A stretch of 64,000 nucleotides of DNA from Phytopythium helicoides (lineage: Eukaryota; Oomycota; Peronosporomycetes; Pythiales; Pythiaceae), in the NCBI GenBank assembly GCA_024867545.1, contig JANFNE010000050.1, positions 62,001 through 126,000 on the forward strand. Direction: 5' to 3'. The position numbers were made by a program, and so were the translations under genes. Positions 18,974-29,446 of the stretch are shown here, piece by piece. Position 1 is the first letter of the stretch, and each line of letters starts with the position of its first letter. The notes under the pieces were generated by a model. It saw nothing but the letters and a program-made list of their open reading frames with translations, was not told the DNA's origin and searched no databases.

Positions 18974-20422
18974 CTAGGACTCGATCAAATGGTGCCCTCG
19001 GTTTCCAGGTGATGGTCGTAGTGGCGGTTGGTGCTTTAGGCAATCTCGCAGTTTGCAGGCTCGACCATCAAGTGCACACCGCTGGCAGAACCCAGATGGG
19101 ATTTTGGGCTTCTTCTCTTTAACTTTTACTCTTCTTTGCCCTGGTCTCTTTCCATCACCCTCGACAGGGTGCTCTGGTAGTTCTCTCGACTTGTTTGATT
19201 GGGGAGGTGGTTTTGGATGATAGATGGCGACAAGTGTGGAATGAGAGGTGGTCGAGCGTGGGCTTTTCACGACTGGTGGTAGCAACACTGGTGATCGAGC
19301 AGCTTGGTCCGGGGGAGGCGCAGTAATTATCACGGCCGCTGCAGTTCGTGCAGTTCGAGGCGGAGACTGTACTGGATTCAATGGTCGAAGACTGCTTGTT
19401 CTGGGCGACGCTGGGAGTTTGAGGGGTGGGAGGACGGCTTGGATGGACACTTGAGGTTCAACAGACTCCTCGTTCCCATGCGACTCGACTTCATCTTTTT
19501 CTGGTCTCTCCTTCGTCTTGACGCCGTGTTTCTTCCGCCTGTAGTCATTGACATAGAGTAAGAATTCCGATACTTCAAAAGGTTGAAAGTTGTAGACCTA
19601 CCGTGGAGATGACTTGTGAGCTTCCGCTGGCAAAGGGGATAACGCTGTGGGAGTTTCAATAATTTTGTTCGGTGCTGTACAAGGGGAAGAAGGCAGTACT
19701 TCATGTGCTTCTTGGGAAATGTCGTCGTCAGCTGGGTTCGCTTCAGCTACCTTTTCGTTGGCGTTATTCGGGAGAGCAGTATCAAAGATAAAGGCAGGAG
19801 TCACCGAAGCAATGGCAGCGAGGATTGTGCTCGCCACATATTTCTTTGCAGCGCGATGAAGGTCTTTTGACGCGTTCGATCGTTCGTCTTTGCTTATAGG
19901 TGGTTCCAACTGCAGATTGAAATGGCCACCTCGGTTACTGAGTGACTCGGGGATTTCGTTGTGTTCACCAACTTGCCAATCGTGGTGGATGTAGCTTGAC
20001 AGAACTCGCTGCACCGCTGCTGGTAGAATCTCTGTAAGCACGGCATGAATCGCCATGAGATGAATGCTCTGCTTGCATTGATCATGATGCCGTCCGTCTT
20101 TGTAGCGGTGGTGGGCATGTCGGTGGCTGGGTGTTGAGTCGATTGCTTCAGCGACAATAGCTCCAACAAGTTTCGTAGCTACCTCACTTGCAACTTGAAT
20201 CTGGATAGTGTCTACTGAGGGCTCTTTCATCTGACGAGCACCTTCCACATGGATCCTAGTGGTTGCCCTTTGAATAACAGTCTCGGTGATTGTGCTTGCA
20301 AGGAAGAAATACGTTTTGAAGCATGCAGTGGTGCGTGTTTTCATACGTGATTGGGTCACTCGTCGGACAGCAGGACCCAAGACATGCTGCTCAACAAACC
20401 AGGTGACATCTTCGCGGTTCAT
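18974..20422 (-). CDS. Unrecognised two-exon protein with C-terminal Cys motif
   Basis: Exon 1 is 20422-19602 and exon 2 is 19538-18974. The 63-nt intron (GTAGGT donor, CTACAG acceptor) joins them in phase to give 461 aa. Residues 1-250 look mostly helical with ordinary composition (MNREDVTWFVEQHVLGPAVR at the start), the middle is acidic and Pro-rich, and the C-terminal third is basic, Pro/Ser-rich and ends with FCQRCALDGRACKLRDCLKH, a possible small zinc site. I do not recognise the family. It converges on COG7 with only 26 bp between stop codons and diverges from the CBL gene with 201 bp between starts. An exonic frame on both sides plus clean splice phase support it as real. Confidence 0.65.
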
Positions 20423-20623
20423 GGCTGACGTTCGGAGCCCACCGAGGCGATCACAAAAGGTAGAAACCGCAAGTGTGTATCAATATTTTTAGTGTTGCAG
20501 GACTGACGTCGAGAATAGTTTATCCTGACCGTTTTTGTGTGTTTCCTAAAGTGCTCGTGGACTGCCGCCACATCGTCAAGCTCGCACTCCGTCACCAGTG
20601 GCTGGTCTCGCATCTCCGTCCAC

Positions 20624-21393
20624 ATGGGCTCAGCGGCTTCAACAGCGAGAGAAGAGCTTGGAGCGGCTGCAGGCGCAGGAGTTTCCGATGCGCCGCTAAC
20701 CTGTCGACTTAGCCCAGAAGAGATCGCAGCGCTTGCCGACAAGTCTAACTTTTCTCAGGACGAGGTCGTGGCCCTGTTTGTGCACTTCGACCTGATCAGC
20801 TCAGTCAAGCGAGATGACGGGCTTATCGACCGGAGCGAGTTTCAAATGGCACTGGGCTTTACTGCCAAAGAATCCTTGTATGTGGACCGGATCTTCCAGC
20901 TCTTCGACGCCAACGGCGACTCGTTCATCAGCTTTCCGGAGTTTCTGCAAAGCGTGTCGGTGCTCTCCGCCAAGGGCTCAACGGATGAGAAGATCAGATG
21001 TACGATTGTCGTAGAAAGTTGTTGCGAAAGCTGTGGGTGTGCGTGAGCTAAACCGAGGGTTGATTCACAGTCTCATTCGACATCCTGGACCTGGACCGCG
21101 ACGGCAAGATCTCTCGGGCCGAGTTGCTCAGCATGCTCGAAGCATGCGTGCAGGAGCACGCTTTGCTCATCCCCGAAAGCTGTCTGCACGCAATCGTGGA
21201 TCGCACCATGACTGAAGTCGACACCGACCGAGACGGGCTCATCAGCCTCGACGAGTATCGCGCGCTGAGCCTCGCAAACCTGCACATGCTGAGTCATGTG
21301 ACGCTCAACATCTCGGGACTCATCGCGGAGTACATGCCAGCCCTCCGAGCTGTCGCTGCGAGACAGACTGCAAACAGTAGTACTGGATCGTAA
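20624..21393 (+). CDS. Calcineurin B-like (CBL-type) EF-hand calcium sensor
   Basis: Two exons, 20624-20999 and 21071-21393, join across a 71-nt intron (CTAAAC branch) to give 232 aa. The start MGSAAS fits the N-myristoylation consensus, so membrane anchoring is likely. Four EF-hands: the first is degenerate (a CBL-like FDLISSVKRDDGLIDRSEF), the other three have good loops (DANGDSFISFPE, DLDRDGKISRAE, DTDRDGLISLDE). The order and the long first loop resemble plant CBL proteins more than classical calcineurin B, as does the extra C-terminal NISGLIAEYMP helix. Partners would be CIPK-like kinases or calcineurin A; neither is visible here. Confidence 0.85.
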
Positions 21394-22037
21394 TTCTCGC
21401 ATGAACGAACAACTTTGAAACCACAAATCCTCGTCGACGCAAGCAGCGCGCCATGATGTCCACCGGTTGTCGGACACCTCCAGCATCTCAGATTCGCCGG
21501 TCGCACACGTCGCATGTTCTCTCCCTCTCTAACCGCATCTCCCTGTCATTCCCAATGCCTTCCTCACCAAAACATCACATTTTGGCGGTGTCGCCGTCTG
21601 CGCGCCGTCCCAAATTAGCGTCGTCGTTTGACTGGCAGTTTGTATGGTCCGCCTCTCCTCGGCAGCTGTTTCCGCCCGTCGTGTATTTTCCGCCGGCGGC
21701 CGGCTCGATCAGCGTCGCGCGCCGCCACTTGCCGCCCCGCGCGCCTGCCCGCCGCCCCGCGCGCCTCCGCTCGCTCCACTCGCTCGCTCCTCCGCCCGCT
21801 GCGGCGTCTGCGCGCTCGTCTCGCGCCTCCAGGAGCCGCCGGCCGCCGGATCCCGCGCTTCAAGCGGTGTATCGAGTCTCGCAGGTTCGAATCAGCCACT
21901 CGGGAACGCGCGCGGAAACCCAGCTCAGGTGCGTGTGCATGGCGCTCAGTCCCGCTCGCGCCGCCCGCATGTGGTGTCTGACGCGCGCCCCAGCGCCCTG
22001 CGGCTGCCTCGCGGCCCCCGACAGGCGCACCAGAGCC
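21394..22037. other. Upstream region of the PH-SAM kinase
   Basis: A Ser/Arg/Pro-rich frame is open through much of this stretch in phase with the kinase, so an N-terminal extension from an upstream ATG (21453, 21939 or 21969) cannot be excluded. Its composition resembles GC-rich leader DNA. I see no other gene. Confidence 0.4.
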
Positions 22038-24275
22038 ATGCCAGAGGCCGGCAACAACCGCAAGCGCGACAACCAGGCGCCAGCCGTGCCCGGAGGCTAC
22101 GCGGAGCGCCGCGTTGCGCTGCGCGAGCCCTTCAAGCTCGTGGATGCGGAGGAGGACGTGGACTCGCAGCAGCCGGAGGACGCGGCTGGGAATGAAAGGC
22201 TGGAGGAGCTCTTCGCCATCCCGCCGTACGCCGTCAAGATCGGCAAGGAGATTGGCAAGGGAGCATTCTCGGTCGTGTTCGCCGGAGAGTTCCGACGCAA
22301 GCACGTCGCCGTCAAGTGCCAGCCCAAGGACGCAGAGGGCAACATACCGCCGTTCGTGCTCAGAGAGGTGCAGATGCTCAACCTGCTGCACCACCCGCGG
22401 CTGCTGCAGTTCGTTGGAGCTGCCGACAACGTCAAGGCCAAGCAGGTGTGGATACTCAGCGAGTTCTCCAACAACGGAGATGTCGACCTGCTACTGCGCG
22501 CCATCCGCAAGGGCACGCAGACGCACCTCGGATGGCGCACCATGACGCAGATCGCGCTCGACGCCGCAGAGGGCATCGCGTACCTCCAGTCGCGCCGCAT
22601 CATCCACCGCGACATTAAGTCATCCAACATCCTCCTCGACAAGGAGCATCGCGCCAAGCTGTGCGACTTTGGCTTCGCAACCGAGATTGACTCGTACTCG
22701 AGCACGTCCTCGACGAACGGCAACGTGGATGATAGCAAGGCGCGGCGCAAGTCGTACTGCGGCACGGACGCCTACATGGCGCCAGAGATGTTCCTCGACG
22801 AGGACTACGACGAGAGCGTCGACATCTTCAGCTACGGCATCGTGCTCATGGAGATTCTGTGCTGCCGACAGGCCAACGCGGACGGCTTCCTCATGCGCCT
22901 GCCGCAGTACAAGTTCCGCATTTCCTACGACGAGTTCCGGGACGCACTGCCCGCGACCTGCCCACCTGACTTGGCTCGTCTCGCGGAAAAGTGCGTTGCT
23001 TTCGAACCGCACGACCGACCGCGGATCGCCGACATCGTATCGGCGCTCCAGTCTGTTCTGTCAGACAAGTCGTGCGACCTGGAGTCTGCTGTGGAGCTCC
23101 GACCCTTTACGCCGATCGAGCGGGAGCCGCAGATCGAGGAGGATGACGAGTACTATGGCGAAAACGACGACGATGAAGAGGAAGAGAGCGACGAGGAGGA
23201 CGACGAGGAGGAAGAGGATGAGGAGGAAGAGAACGAAGAGCTTGGTGTGGGTGGCTCTGCCCAAGCGGACGACCCGTTTCTTGAAGATGCCAGCTTTGAG
23301 GGTGAGGATGGCGACAAGCTGCTGCCGCTCCAGCGCATCCCTGCAACTCCTGCTCCGCACCACGCCGGTGTTATTCTCAAGCGGAACCGCCGTGGAAACC
23401 GCAAGTGGTCCGAGAAGTGGTTCGTCCTCGACCACGACCACCTGCATTACACGGACATGCCGCAGCCGCAAGTGATTGGTGGCAGGCGGCGCAGTAACTA
23501 TGTGCCGCCGATTTCTTCGCTGTCGTTGCGCGAGTGTCGTATCTGGAAGACGATGGAAATGCCCGAGCTGCGCTTCAACGTGATCGACAGCAACTGGAAG
23601 ATCAAGCGGGAGCTGCAGGCTCAAAATAAGGCCGACCTTGAAATGTGGATGGAGCTCATCAACCAGGGCATTGACTATGCGAATGAGCTGTATACCACCG
23701 AGCGTGATACGCTCACGAGCGACACGAGCTCGCAGCGCAATAGTAGCAACCGCGGTAGCACCAATAGCCGACCGAACAGCAGCCGATCGAGCCGAGAGAA
23801 GAGGTACTTGGACCAGCAACGACAAGAGCAGCAGCAGCAGCAGCTGTCGACGCAGGCCAAGAACGACTCAAAGAAAAAGGAGGCAGTCGTGCGCAAGCCG
23901 CGACGCTCAAATAGTATTGCGAGCAACGGCAGTGCTACCGTCAAGTCCAAGGTACCGGTGCCTGTCGTCGAGGAAGAGTACCACGAGACACCCGAGGACC
24001 TCGAAGACGAGGTGTACTTGTGGCTCAAGGAGCTTGGTTTCCAAAAGTATGTGGCTGCATTCCGCACCAAGGGCTTCTCGTCCATCGACTTCATCCGCGA
24101 GGTGAGTTCTGGTTTGCATTTAGGATTGACATCTTTTCATTCGCACTGACCGAGATGCATTTGTGATCTCCAGACTGGCATTGAGAAGGAGGACCTCAAC
24201 TTCCTGGGCATCCGCGAGCCGGCGGCTCGGAGGGCGCTGACCAAGGCCGCGCGCGTGCTGCGCAACGAGGAGTAG
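22038..24275 (+). CDS. TKL-type protein kinase with PH and SAM domains
   Basis: Two exons, 22038-24101 and 24174-24275, join in phase 0 over a 72-nt intron (CTGAC branch) to give 721 aa. Kinase domain about residues 65-345: glycine loop GKGAFSVV, Lys93 in VAVKCQ, HRDIKSSNILL, CDFGFA, YMAPEMF; all catalytic residues are present. A very acidic Glu/Asp linker of about 50 residues follows. A PH domain spans about 435-545 (GVILKRNRRGNRKWSEKWFV). After a Ser/Gln-rich linker a SAM domain (VYLWLKELGFQKYVAAF) straddles the intron and ends the protein. PH would bind phosphoinositides and SAM would oligomerise or dock, so a membrane-recruited signalling kinase is inferred. Start chosen at GAGCCATGCC, just before the conserved part. 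Confidence 0.88.
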
Positions 24276-24627
24276 GTAGGTAGGTAGCGAAGAAGGTAGC
24301 CGTGTCAGTCTGCAGACCCCGTCGAGCCCGCGGCGGGATCCGTGCTGTCCCGCCCCGCCGCCTCTAGGTATCATACTTGCATGTCCTCTCAACGAAAAGA
24401 AAAGCTCTCTATCTATCATCCCTGTCCCCTTCCACTTCACAACGTTCCTCTACGTCCTCTGTCACACAAAAAGCACCCGTACCGTTTCTCCGGTACCCCA
24501 CCGCTTGGTAGGTGTTTCCTCTTGTGCTCAGTATGCCTCCGTAGTGTCCATGGCACTCTTCCGAGACCGACCACCTCCGCATCGGTGGCTCATATCGGAC
24601 GCCGCCTCCCCCTGCTCGCCCGACCTC
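24276..24627. other. Intergenic region
   Basis: No gene seen. A GTAG tetranucleotide run (AGTAGGTAGGTAGGTAGCG) follows the kinase stop codon directly. The rest is CT-rich leader or promoter of the mS29 gene. Confidence 0.5.
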
Positions 24628-25902
24628 ATGGCGCTCCGCGTGCTGTCGACGCTGCCGCGCGCGCCCGCCGCGCTGCGCCGCTCGGCCGCCCGCGCCTCGT
24701 CGCTGTCCGCTCGCTCGCTGTCGACCGCTGGCGCCTCCGAGAGCGGCGAGCCCGAGCCCGCGAGCCCCGCGAGCGTGATCGCGTCGGTGTCTCTGGCGGA
24801 GGCGACGGCCGCGCAGCGGCTGCAGTTCTTCCCGCTGACGGCCGAGACGCAGGCCGCGCGCTTCCCCGAGGGCGTGGGCAGCCGCCTGGACGAGACGTTC
24901 GAGCTCGTGGGCCACCGCCACATCCTGCTGCGCGACGCCACGCTCGAGGTCATCGAAGCCATGCAGGGCTGGGCCGCGGCCGACGACAAGCCCAACGCGT
25001 TCGTGCTGGACGGCGAGCGCGGCGCAGGAAAGAGCTTCGCGCTGCACCAGATCGTGCAGTTTGCGCGCGAGAGCGGGTGGATCGTGCTCTTCGTGCCCCA
25101 CGCGCGCTCGTGGTGCGTCGAGGCGCCGTACGTCATGAAGTCCCCGTACGTCGCAGACAAGTTCGACATCGACGTCTTCGGCGTCGAGCTGCTGCAGCAG
25201 CTGCTGGCCGCGCACGGAGATCAGCTTGCGCAGATCAAGGTGCGCGGAGACTATGGCGACCGGTACTACCCGGCCAAGCTCGGCGCCAAGCCCAAGACGG
25301 CAGGCACGTTCGACAAGGACGAGCTCACGCTGCGTGACCTGGTCGAGAATGGTATCCATGACGAGGAGCTCGCGTGCGCCGCTGTCGTCGACCTGCGCGA
25401 GGAGCTCGCCCAGGTGACCGAGTTCCCCGTGCTCATCGCCATCGACGAGTACAACATGTGGTTCCAGAAGACGGTCTTCGGCTTCGAGGGCCAGGAGGTG
25501 TTCCCGTCCGACATTTCGGTCATCGACGCGCTCAAGGACGTGGACGCCGAAGGCCTCAAGCCCAAGCGCGCGCTCGCCAACGGCCTCTTCGTGGCTGCTG
25601 TGACCGAGAACTACCCGTCCAAGTACGACTTCAAGAAGCAAGTCGACTACCGCGCGCTGCGAAAGACGCTGCGCGTGTACTCGCCCGAGGAGCTGCAGCG
25701 CGTGGTCGCGTATTATAACGAGGTCAGCTTTCTGCAAGGTGGGTCTTCTCCAATGCTCATGGTAACGTGAAGGACGATTTGGCACTAACTCCCACTTTTC
25801 CAATGATGCACAGACAAGCCCAACGAGTCGCAGCTCGCGTACTTCCGGCTCATGACCAAGGCGCTGCCGCTGCACGTGTTTGACCGCGCGTCCTTCTCGT
25901 AG
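24628..25902 (+). CDS. DAP3: Mitochondrial small ribosomal subunit protein mS29 (DAP3)
   Basis: Two exons, 24628-25738 and 25814-25902, join across a 75-nt intron (CACTAAC branch) to give 399 aa. The N-terminus is rich in Arg, Ala and Ser without acids (MALRVLSTLPRAPAALRRSA), a mitochondrial presequence. A P-loop GTP/ATP site (DGERGAGKS, about residue 130) and a Walker B-like VLIAIDEYNMWF (about 270) are placed as in mS29/DAP3, with PHARSW between them. The protein sits in the head of the mitochondrial small ribosomal subunit and binds guanine nucleotide. Length is close to human DAP3 (398). Flanked by signalling genes with no evident functional link. Confidence 0.88.
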
Positions 25903-26086
25903 ACGCCACGCCCACAGTTAGTTAAGCGCGGCTTCCGGGGCTTCAGCCTTGTAGATGATCGGGAGCGCGCGAATTGCGAGGAGTCAGTTGGTGGCGGCAC
26001 TCAAGCCGAAAGATACGCACATCAAAACAGCAAACACACACAGACTGCGCTGCGCCAACGTTATCATTACACGCATACCATATGCT

Positions 26087-27952
26087 CTACACCGTGTCGC
26101 TTGCTTTGCCTGATGAGTTGAAGCTCGAGCTGAGGGACTTGAAGGAGAAGAAGCGCCGCTGCCGGATCAGCACCTGCCACATCTTGTCGAGCGATGGCTG
26201 ACGGCCAGCTTGTACGTACGCCTGAGGCGACATGTAGCTTGGGTCAAAGTCGTCGTCATATCGACCAACTGTCGACGAGCTGATTGGCCCTGCGCCTATC
26301 GTCATCGACGCAACCACAAGATCGGCGCCGCGCTTGGGGTGATCTCGCTCTGCGACAGCTTGGTCCATCTCGTCATCAGCAATGCGCATATAGCACTCGG
26401 CGCTGGGGCGTTGCTGCTCTTCCTCTGACAAGTACAGCTCTTGCCCGTCAGTCGACACGTACGACGGCCGCCCTGCACCGTTATAATCCCCGTTCCCGTC
26501 GGTATCGTCGTCGTCAACATTGTGTGTCAATACGTGCAATGGTTCCCCAATCTTGTCAGCTGAATAGCTCTCGCCCCCCAGCGTCGAACGTCGTTTTCCA
26601 CTGGTGGAGAAGTTTGCACCTCTGGACATTGCAACCTCCATCGAGTACTGCACAGCAAACTGCTGGCGCTTGGCGATCTCTGCGTTGCTCCACGGGATAT
26701 CGCTTGCGACTTGATCTTGAATCCATGGGTGGGCAAGTACTTCCTGGATGTTCAGGGCTTTGGTTGGGTCCTTCTCCAGCAACTGCAGCAAAAAATCCTT
26801 TGCCGCGCGAGTAAGTGTGGAGGCCACACCGCTGGAGCGATACCCGCTCTCTTCGGCATCATCCTCTTCAGCAAAAGACGGAAATGATAGTCGGCTGCGC
26901 AAAATTTGCGACTCGAGTTGCTTGAGGCTGCTTGCCGAGGTCGCTGCTGCCACATCCACCGCAGCTGCCGAGCTTACGCCAAATGGATACTCCCCGCAGA
27001 GCAGCATGAACGCGATTACTCCAAGTGCCCAAACGTCGACTTGCTGCGCTTCGTTCCAACTCATCACCAGGCTGGCTTCGTCGACCTCGCCCTTCTTCGT
27101 GGCTGTCCCGTCGTCCCGCGAGCAGCAGCCGCTTGTCTCGACGGTTTGCTTGAGTCGCCTCTTCCGACGCAGAATGTACGGCGGCAGGAAATGCAAGTGG
27201 CGCTCGTCTTCCCACAGGAACCTGGCTGGTCGAGATGATGCTGCCGTCGACGACGTCGCTCTCAGCGACAGCTGACGCCACGGCGCAGCGCGACCAAACC
27301 CGACGAGCAGCACGCGCGAGCCGACCTCCGCGTCGCTGTACAGCACATGCTCCGGCCGCAGCTCCCCGTGCACAATGCGCTGCTCGTGCAAGAATGCGAG
27401 TCCGGACGCGCAGGACGCGATCACGCGGCTGATCTCGGCCTCGCTGAACCTGTAGCCGCCGCTGGCGCCTCCACTGGACGACACCGGCGCGCCTGCTGCC
27501 GTCAGCACCCTGTTCATGACCTCGCCGCCCTTGGCGAGCTCGAACGCGAGCTCGACCGTCGACGACGAGGACGCGTGCACGCCGTGCAGCTTGAGCAGAT
27601 TCGGGTGCGAGCGGCAGCGCTGCAGCACGCGTACCTCCCTGCGCAGCCGGCGCCGCGCCGCGCGGTCCCGCAGCAGCGCGCGCGGCAGTACCTTAATGGC
27701 CACGAGCTCCTGCGTGAGCGCGTGGCGCGCCGTGTACACGCCCGGCAGCACGCGTGGCCGCCCGTCAGCCGTGGCCGCCGACCCGGAGGCCTTGGCGCCG
27801 TCCACGCTCAGCGCGCGCAGGTCCTCGTACAGCGGCGCGCGGCGGCGCCTGGAGCCGCGAGAGCCGCCGGCGGAGCTCGGAGACGCAGCCGCGGGCTCCA
27901 GCGCCGCGTCCGTCGAGCAGGAGGCGCCCGCGCAGACGCCCCACCACCACAT
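26087..27952 (-). CDS. CAMK-like pseudokinase
   Basis: Single exon, 621 aa. The domain has protein kinase layout: VAIKVLPRALL with the ATP Lys, an RREVRVL helix C Glu, HPNLLKLHG, VDVWALGVIAFMLLCGEYPFG, LLEKDPTKALNIQEVLAHPWI. The catalytic loop, however, reads VHGELRPEHVLY instead of HRDLKPEN, and the metal-binding DFG reads GFG (LLVGFGRA). The glycine loop is also lost (VLPGVYTARHAL). Without the catalytic Asp and the DFG Asp, phosphotransfer is not expected; a scaffold or allosteric role is inferred. Long inserts rich in Ser and Ala interrupt the lobes, and about 180 poorly conserved residues follow. It shares a 229-bp divergent promoter with a PP2A-family phosphatase. Confidence 0.85.
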   Translation of the reverse strand: MWWWGVCAGASCSTDAALEPAAASPSSAGGSRGSRRRRAPLYEDLRALSVDGAKASGSAATADGRPRVLPGVYTARHALTQELVAIKVLPRALLRDRAARRRLRREVRVLQRCRSHPNLLKLHGVHASSSSTVELAFELAKGGEVMNRVLTAAGAPVSSSGGASGGYRFSEAEISRVIASCASGLAFLHEQRIVHGELRPEHVLYSDAEVGSRVLLVGFGRAAPWRQLSLRATSSTAASSRPARFLWEDERHLHFLPPYILRRKRRLKQTVETSGCCSRDDGTATKKGEVDEASLVMSWNEAQQVDVWALGVIAFMLLCGEYPFGVSSAAAVDVAAATSASSLKQLESQILRSRLSFPSFAEEDDAEESGYRSSGVASTLTRAAKDFLLQLLEKDPTKALNIQEVLAHPWIQDQVASDIPWSNAEIAKRQQFAVQYSMEVAMSRGANFSTSGKRRSTLGGESYSADKIGEPLHVLTHNVDDDDTDGNGDYNGAGRPSYVSTDGQELYLSEEEQQRPSAECYMRIADDEMDQAVAERDHPKRGADLVVASMTIGAGPISSSTVGRYDDDFDPSYMSPQAYVQAGRQPSLDKMWQVLIRQRRFFSFKSLSSSFNSSGKASDTV

Positions 27953-28181
27953 GGAGCCTGAGGCGCGGCCGGCGAGTTGCCAAGTGCCATGCTACGTTGC
28001 CACAATCGCACGCCGGCGCTCGGAACTTGGCGTTTGTATACTGGCGTGGGGGGGCCGGTTTCCCTTGGAAAACCCCCGTCTGGATGCGGATTTCAACCAA
28101 TTAGAACTGGTTAATGAAACGTTTTAACCAATCAGAGAAGGGAAACCTGGTTTCACACCCGCCGACACAACGCAGGCAGCC
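27953..28181. promoter_or_regulatory. Bidirectional promoter: pseudokinase / phosphatase
   Basis: Between the divergent starts lie two CCAAT boxes (AACCAATTAG at about 28097 and AACCAATCAG at about 28127) flanking a small palindrome, GGTTAA...TTTAACC. An 18-bp element at 28025-28042 recurs exactly, on the other strand, upstream of the SLC25 gene at 43844-43861. Confidence 0.45.
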
Positions 28182-29267
28182 ATGTCGATGCACCTGCACC
28201 GACACCTGGAGCGGCTGCAGCGCGGCGAGGCGCTCGAGGCCATGGCCGTGCTGGCGCTGTGCGAGCGGCTGAAGGACATACTCGTGGAGGACGATAACGT
28301 GGTGCGCGTGCGCTCGCCCGTATGCGTGTGCGGAGACATCCACGGCCAGTTCCACGACCTGCTCGAGCTGTTCAAGCTCGGCGGACAGGCGCCCGACACG
28401 CACTACATCTTCCTCGGCGACTTCGTGGACCGCGGCGCCATGAGCGTCGAGACCATCTCGCTGCTCGCAGTGCTCAAGGCGCTCTACCCCGAGCACGTCA
28501 CGCTGCTGCGCGGCAACCACGAGTCGCGCCAGACCACGCAGGTCTACGGCTTCCAGATAGAGTGCATGAAGAAGTACGACGGCGACGCGCGCGTGTACAA
28601 GGCCTTCACCGACCTCTTCGACTTCCTGCCGCTTGGTGCGCTCGTGGACGACCGCCTGCTCTGTCTGCACGGAGGGCTCAGCCCCGCCATCCACCAGATC
28701 GACCAGCTGCGCATGCTCGACCGCTTCATGGAGATCCCGCCCGACGGACCCTTCGCCGACATCGTCTGGTCGGATCCGGACCCCAAGAACCTCGGCTTCC
28801 ACATGGTGAGAGCACGCAAGAGAAGTCGAACGGACTAGCACGAGACTGACCTCTTTTTGTCGAAACCAGTCGCCACGTGGCGCGGGGTACATCTTCGGTG
28901 AGGACGTGGTGGACAAGTTCATGCACGTCAACAAACTGGACCACATGAGCCGCGCGCACCAGCTGTGCATGGAGGGCTTCCAGGTGCTCTTCCGGGAGCA
29001 GTTTTCGACCGTGTGGAGCGCGCCAAACTACTGCCACCGGTTTGGTAATCTGGCTGCCATCATGGCTATCGATGACAACCTTGACGTGCGTTTCTTCCAC
29101 TGCTTTTTTGTGCCCGAAAGGCATCGTCGCGGTAACTGACAGCTGCCTTTTCCTTCCCGCAGCGGTCCTACAAGACGTTCAAGGAGGCTGCGTCGTCGCG
29201 CACGATCGGCGTGTTGGAAAACAAGGGCATGTCTTCGGATGTAATTGACGCGGGCTACTTCACGTAG
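28182..29267 (+). CDS. PP2A/PP4/PP6-family Ser/Thr phosphatase catalytic subunit
   Basis: Three exons, 28182-28805, 28870-29085 and 29163-29267, joined by 64- and 77-nt introns in phase 0, give 314 aa. All metal and phosphate motifs of the PPP family are intact: GDIHGQ, GDFVDRG, RGNHESR, HGGLSP, and SAPNYCHRFGN. Length and the NYCxRxGNxAAI block place it with PP2A, PP4 and PP6. The C-terminus is unusual: PP2A, PP4 and PP6 end in YFL, whose Leu is carboxymethylated, but this one ends DAGYFT. The usual CMGC/regulatory-subunit tail is therefore changed. Divergent neighbour of the pseudokinase. Confidence 0.92.
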
Positions 29268-29446
29268 CCGCACGGACTCTCTGTGCCATGTAAGTGTAAG
29301 TACCCATGTGCTACCACCTCTTTTCATAGATCTTGTTGTTCTGTTCGTTCACTGGTCTCCAACCAAACGCATACATTCAAATCCTGCTTCAGCTTGAAAC
29401 TCAAGCTGAACCTTTTCATTTGGTCATGCCTTCAAGCCACCTTGGA

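Noticed and set aside
21885..21910. GGTTCGAATC resembling a tRNA T-arm
   Set aside because: Flanking bases do not form the stem and the remaining arms are missing.
24409..25875. 488-codon minus-strand open frame opposite mS29
   Set aside because: Antisense to a clear mS29/DAP3 gene, no domain, and composition of a shadow frame.
26284..26814. Plus-strand frame opposite the pseudokinase tail
   Set aside because: No domain, overlaps a continuous 621-codon frame with kinase motifs.
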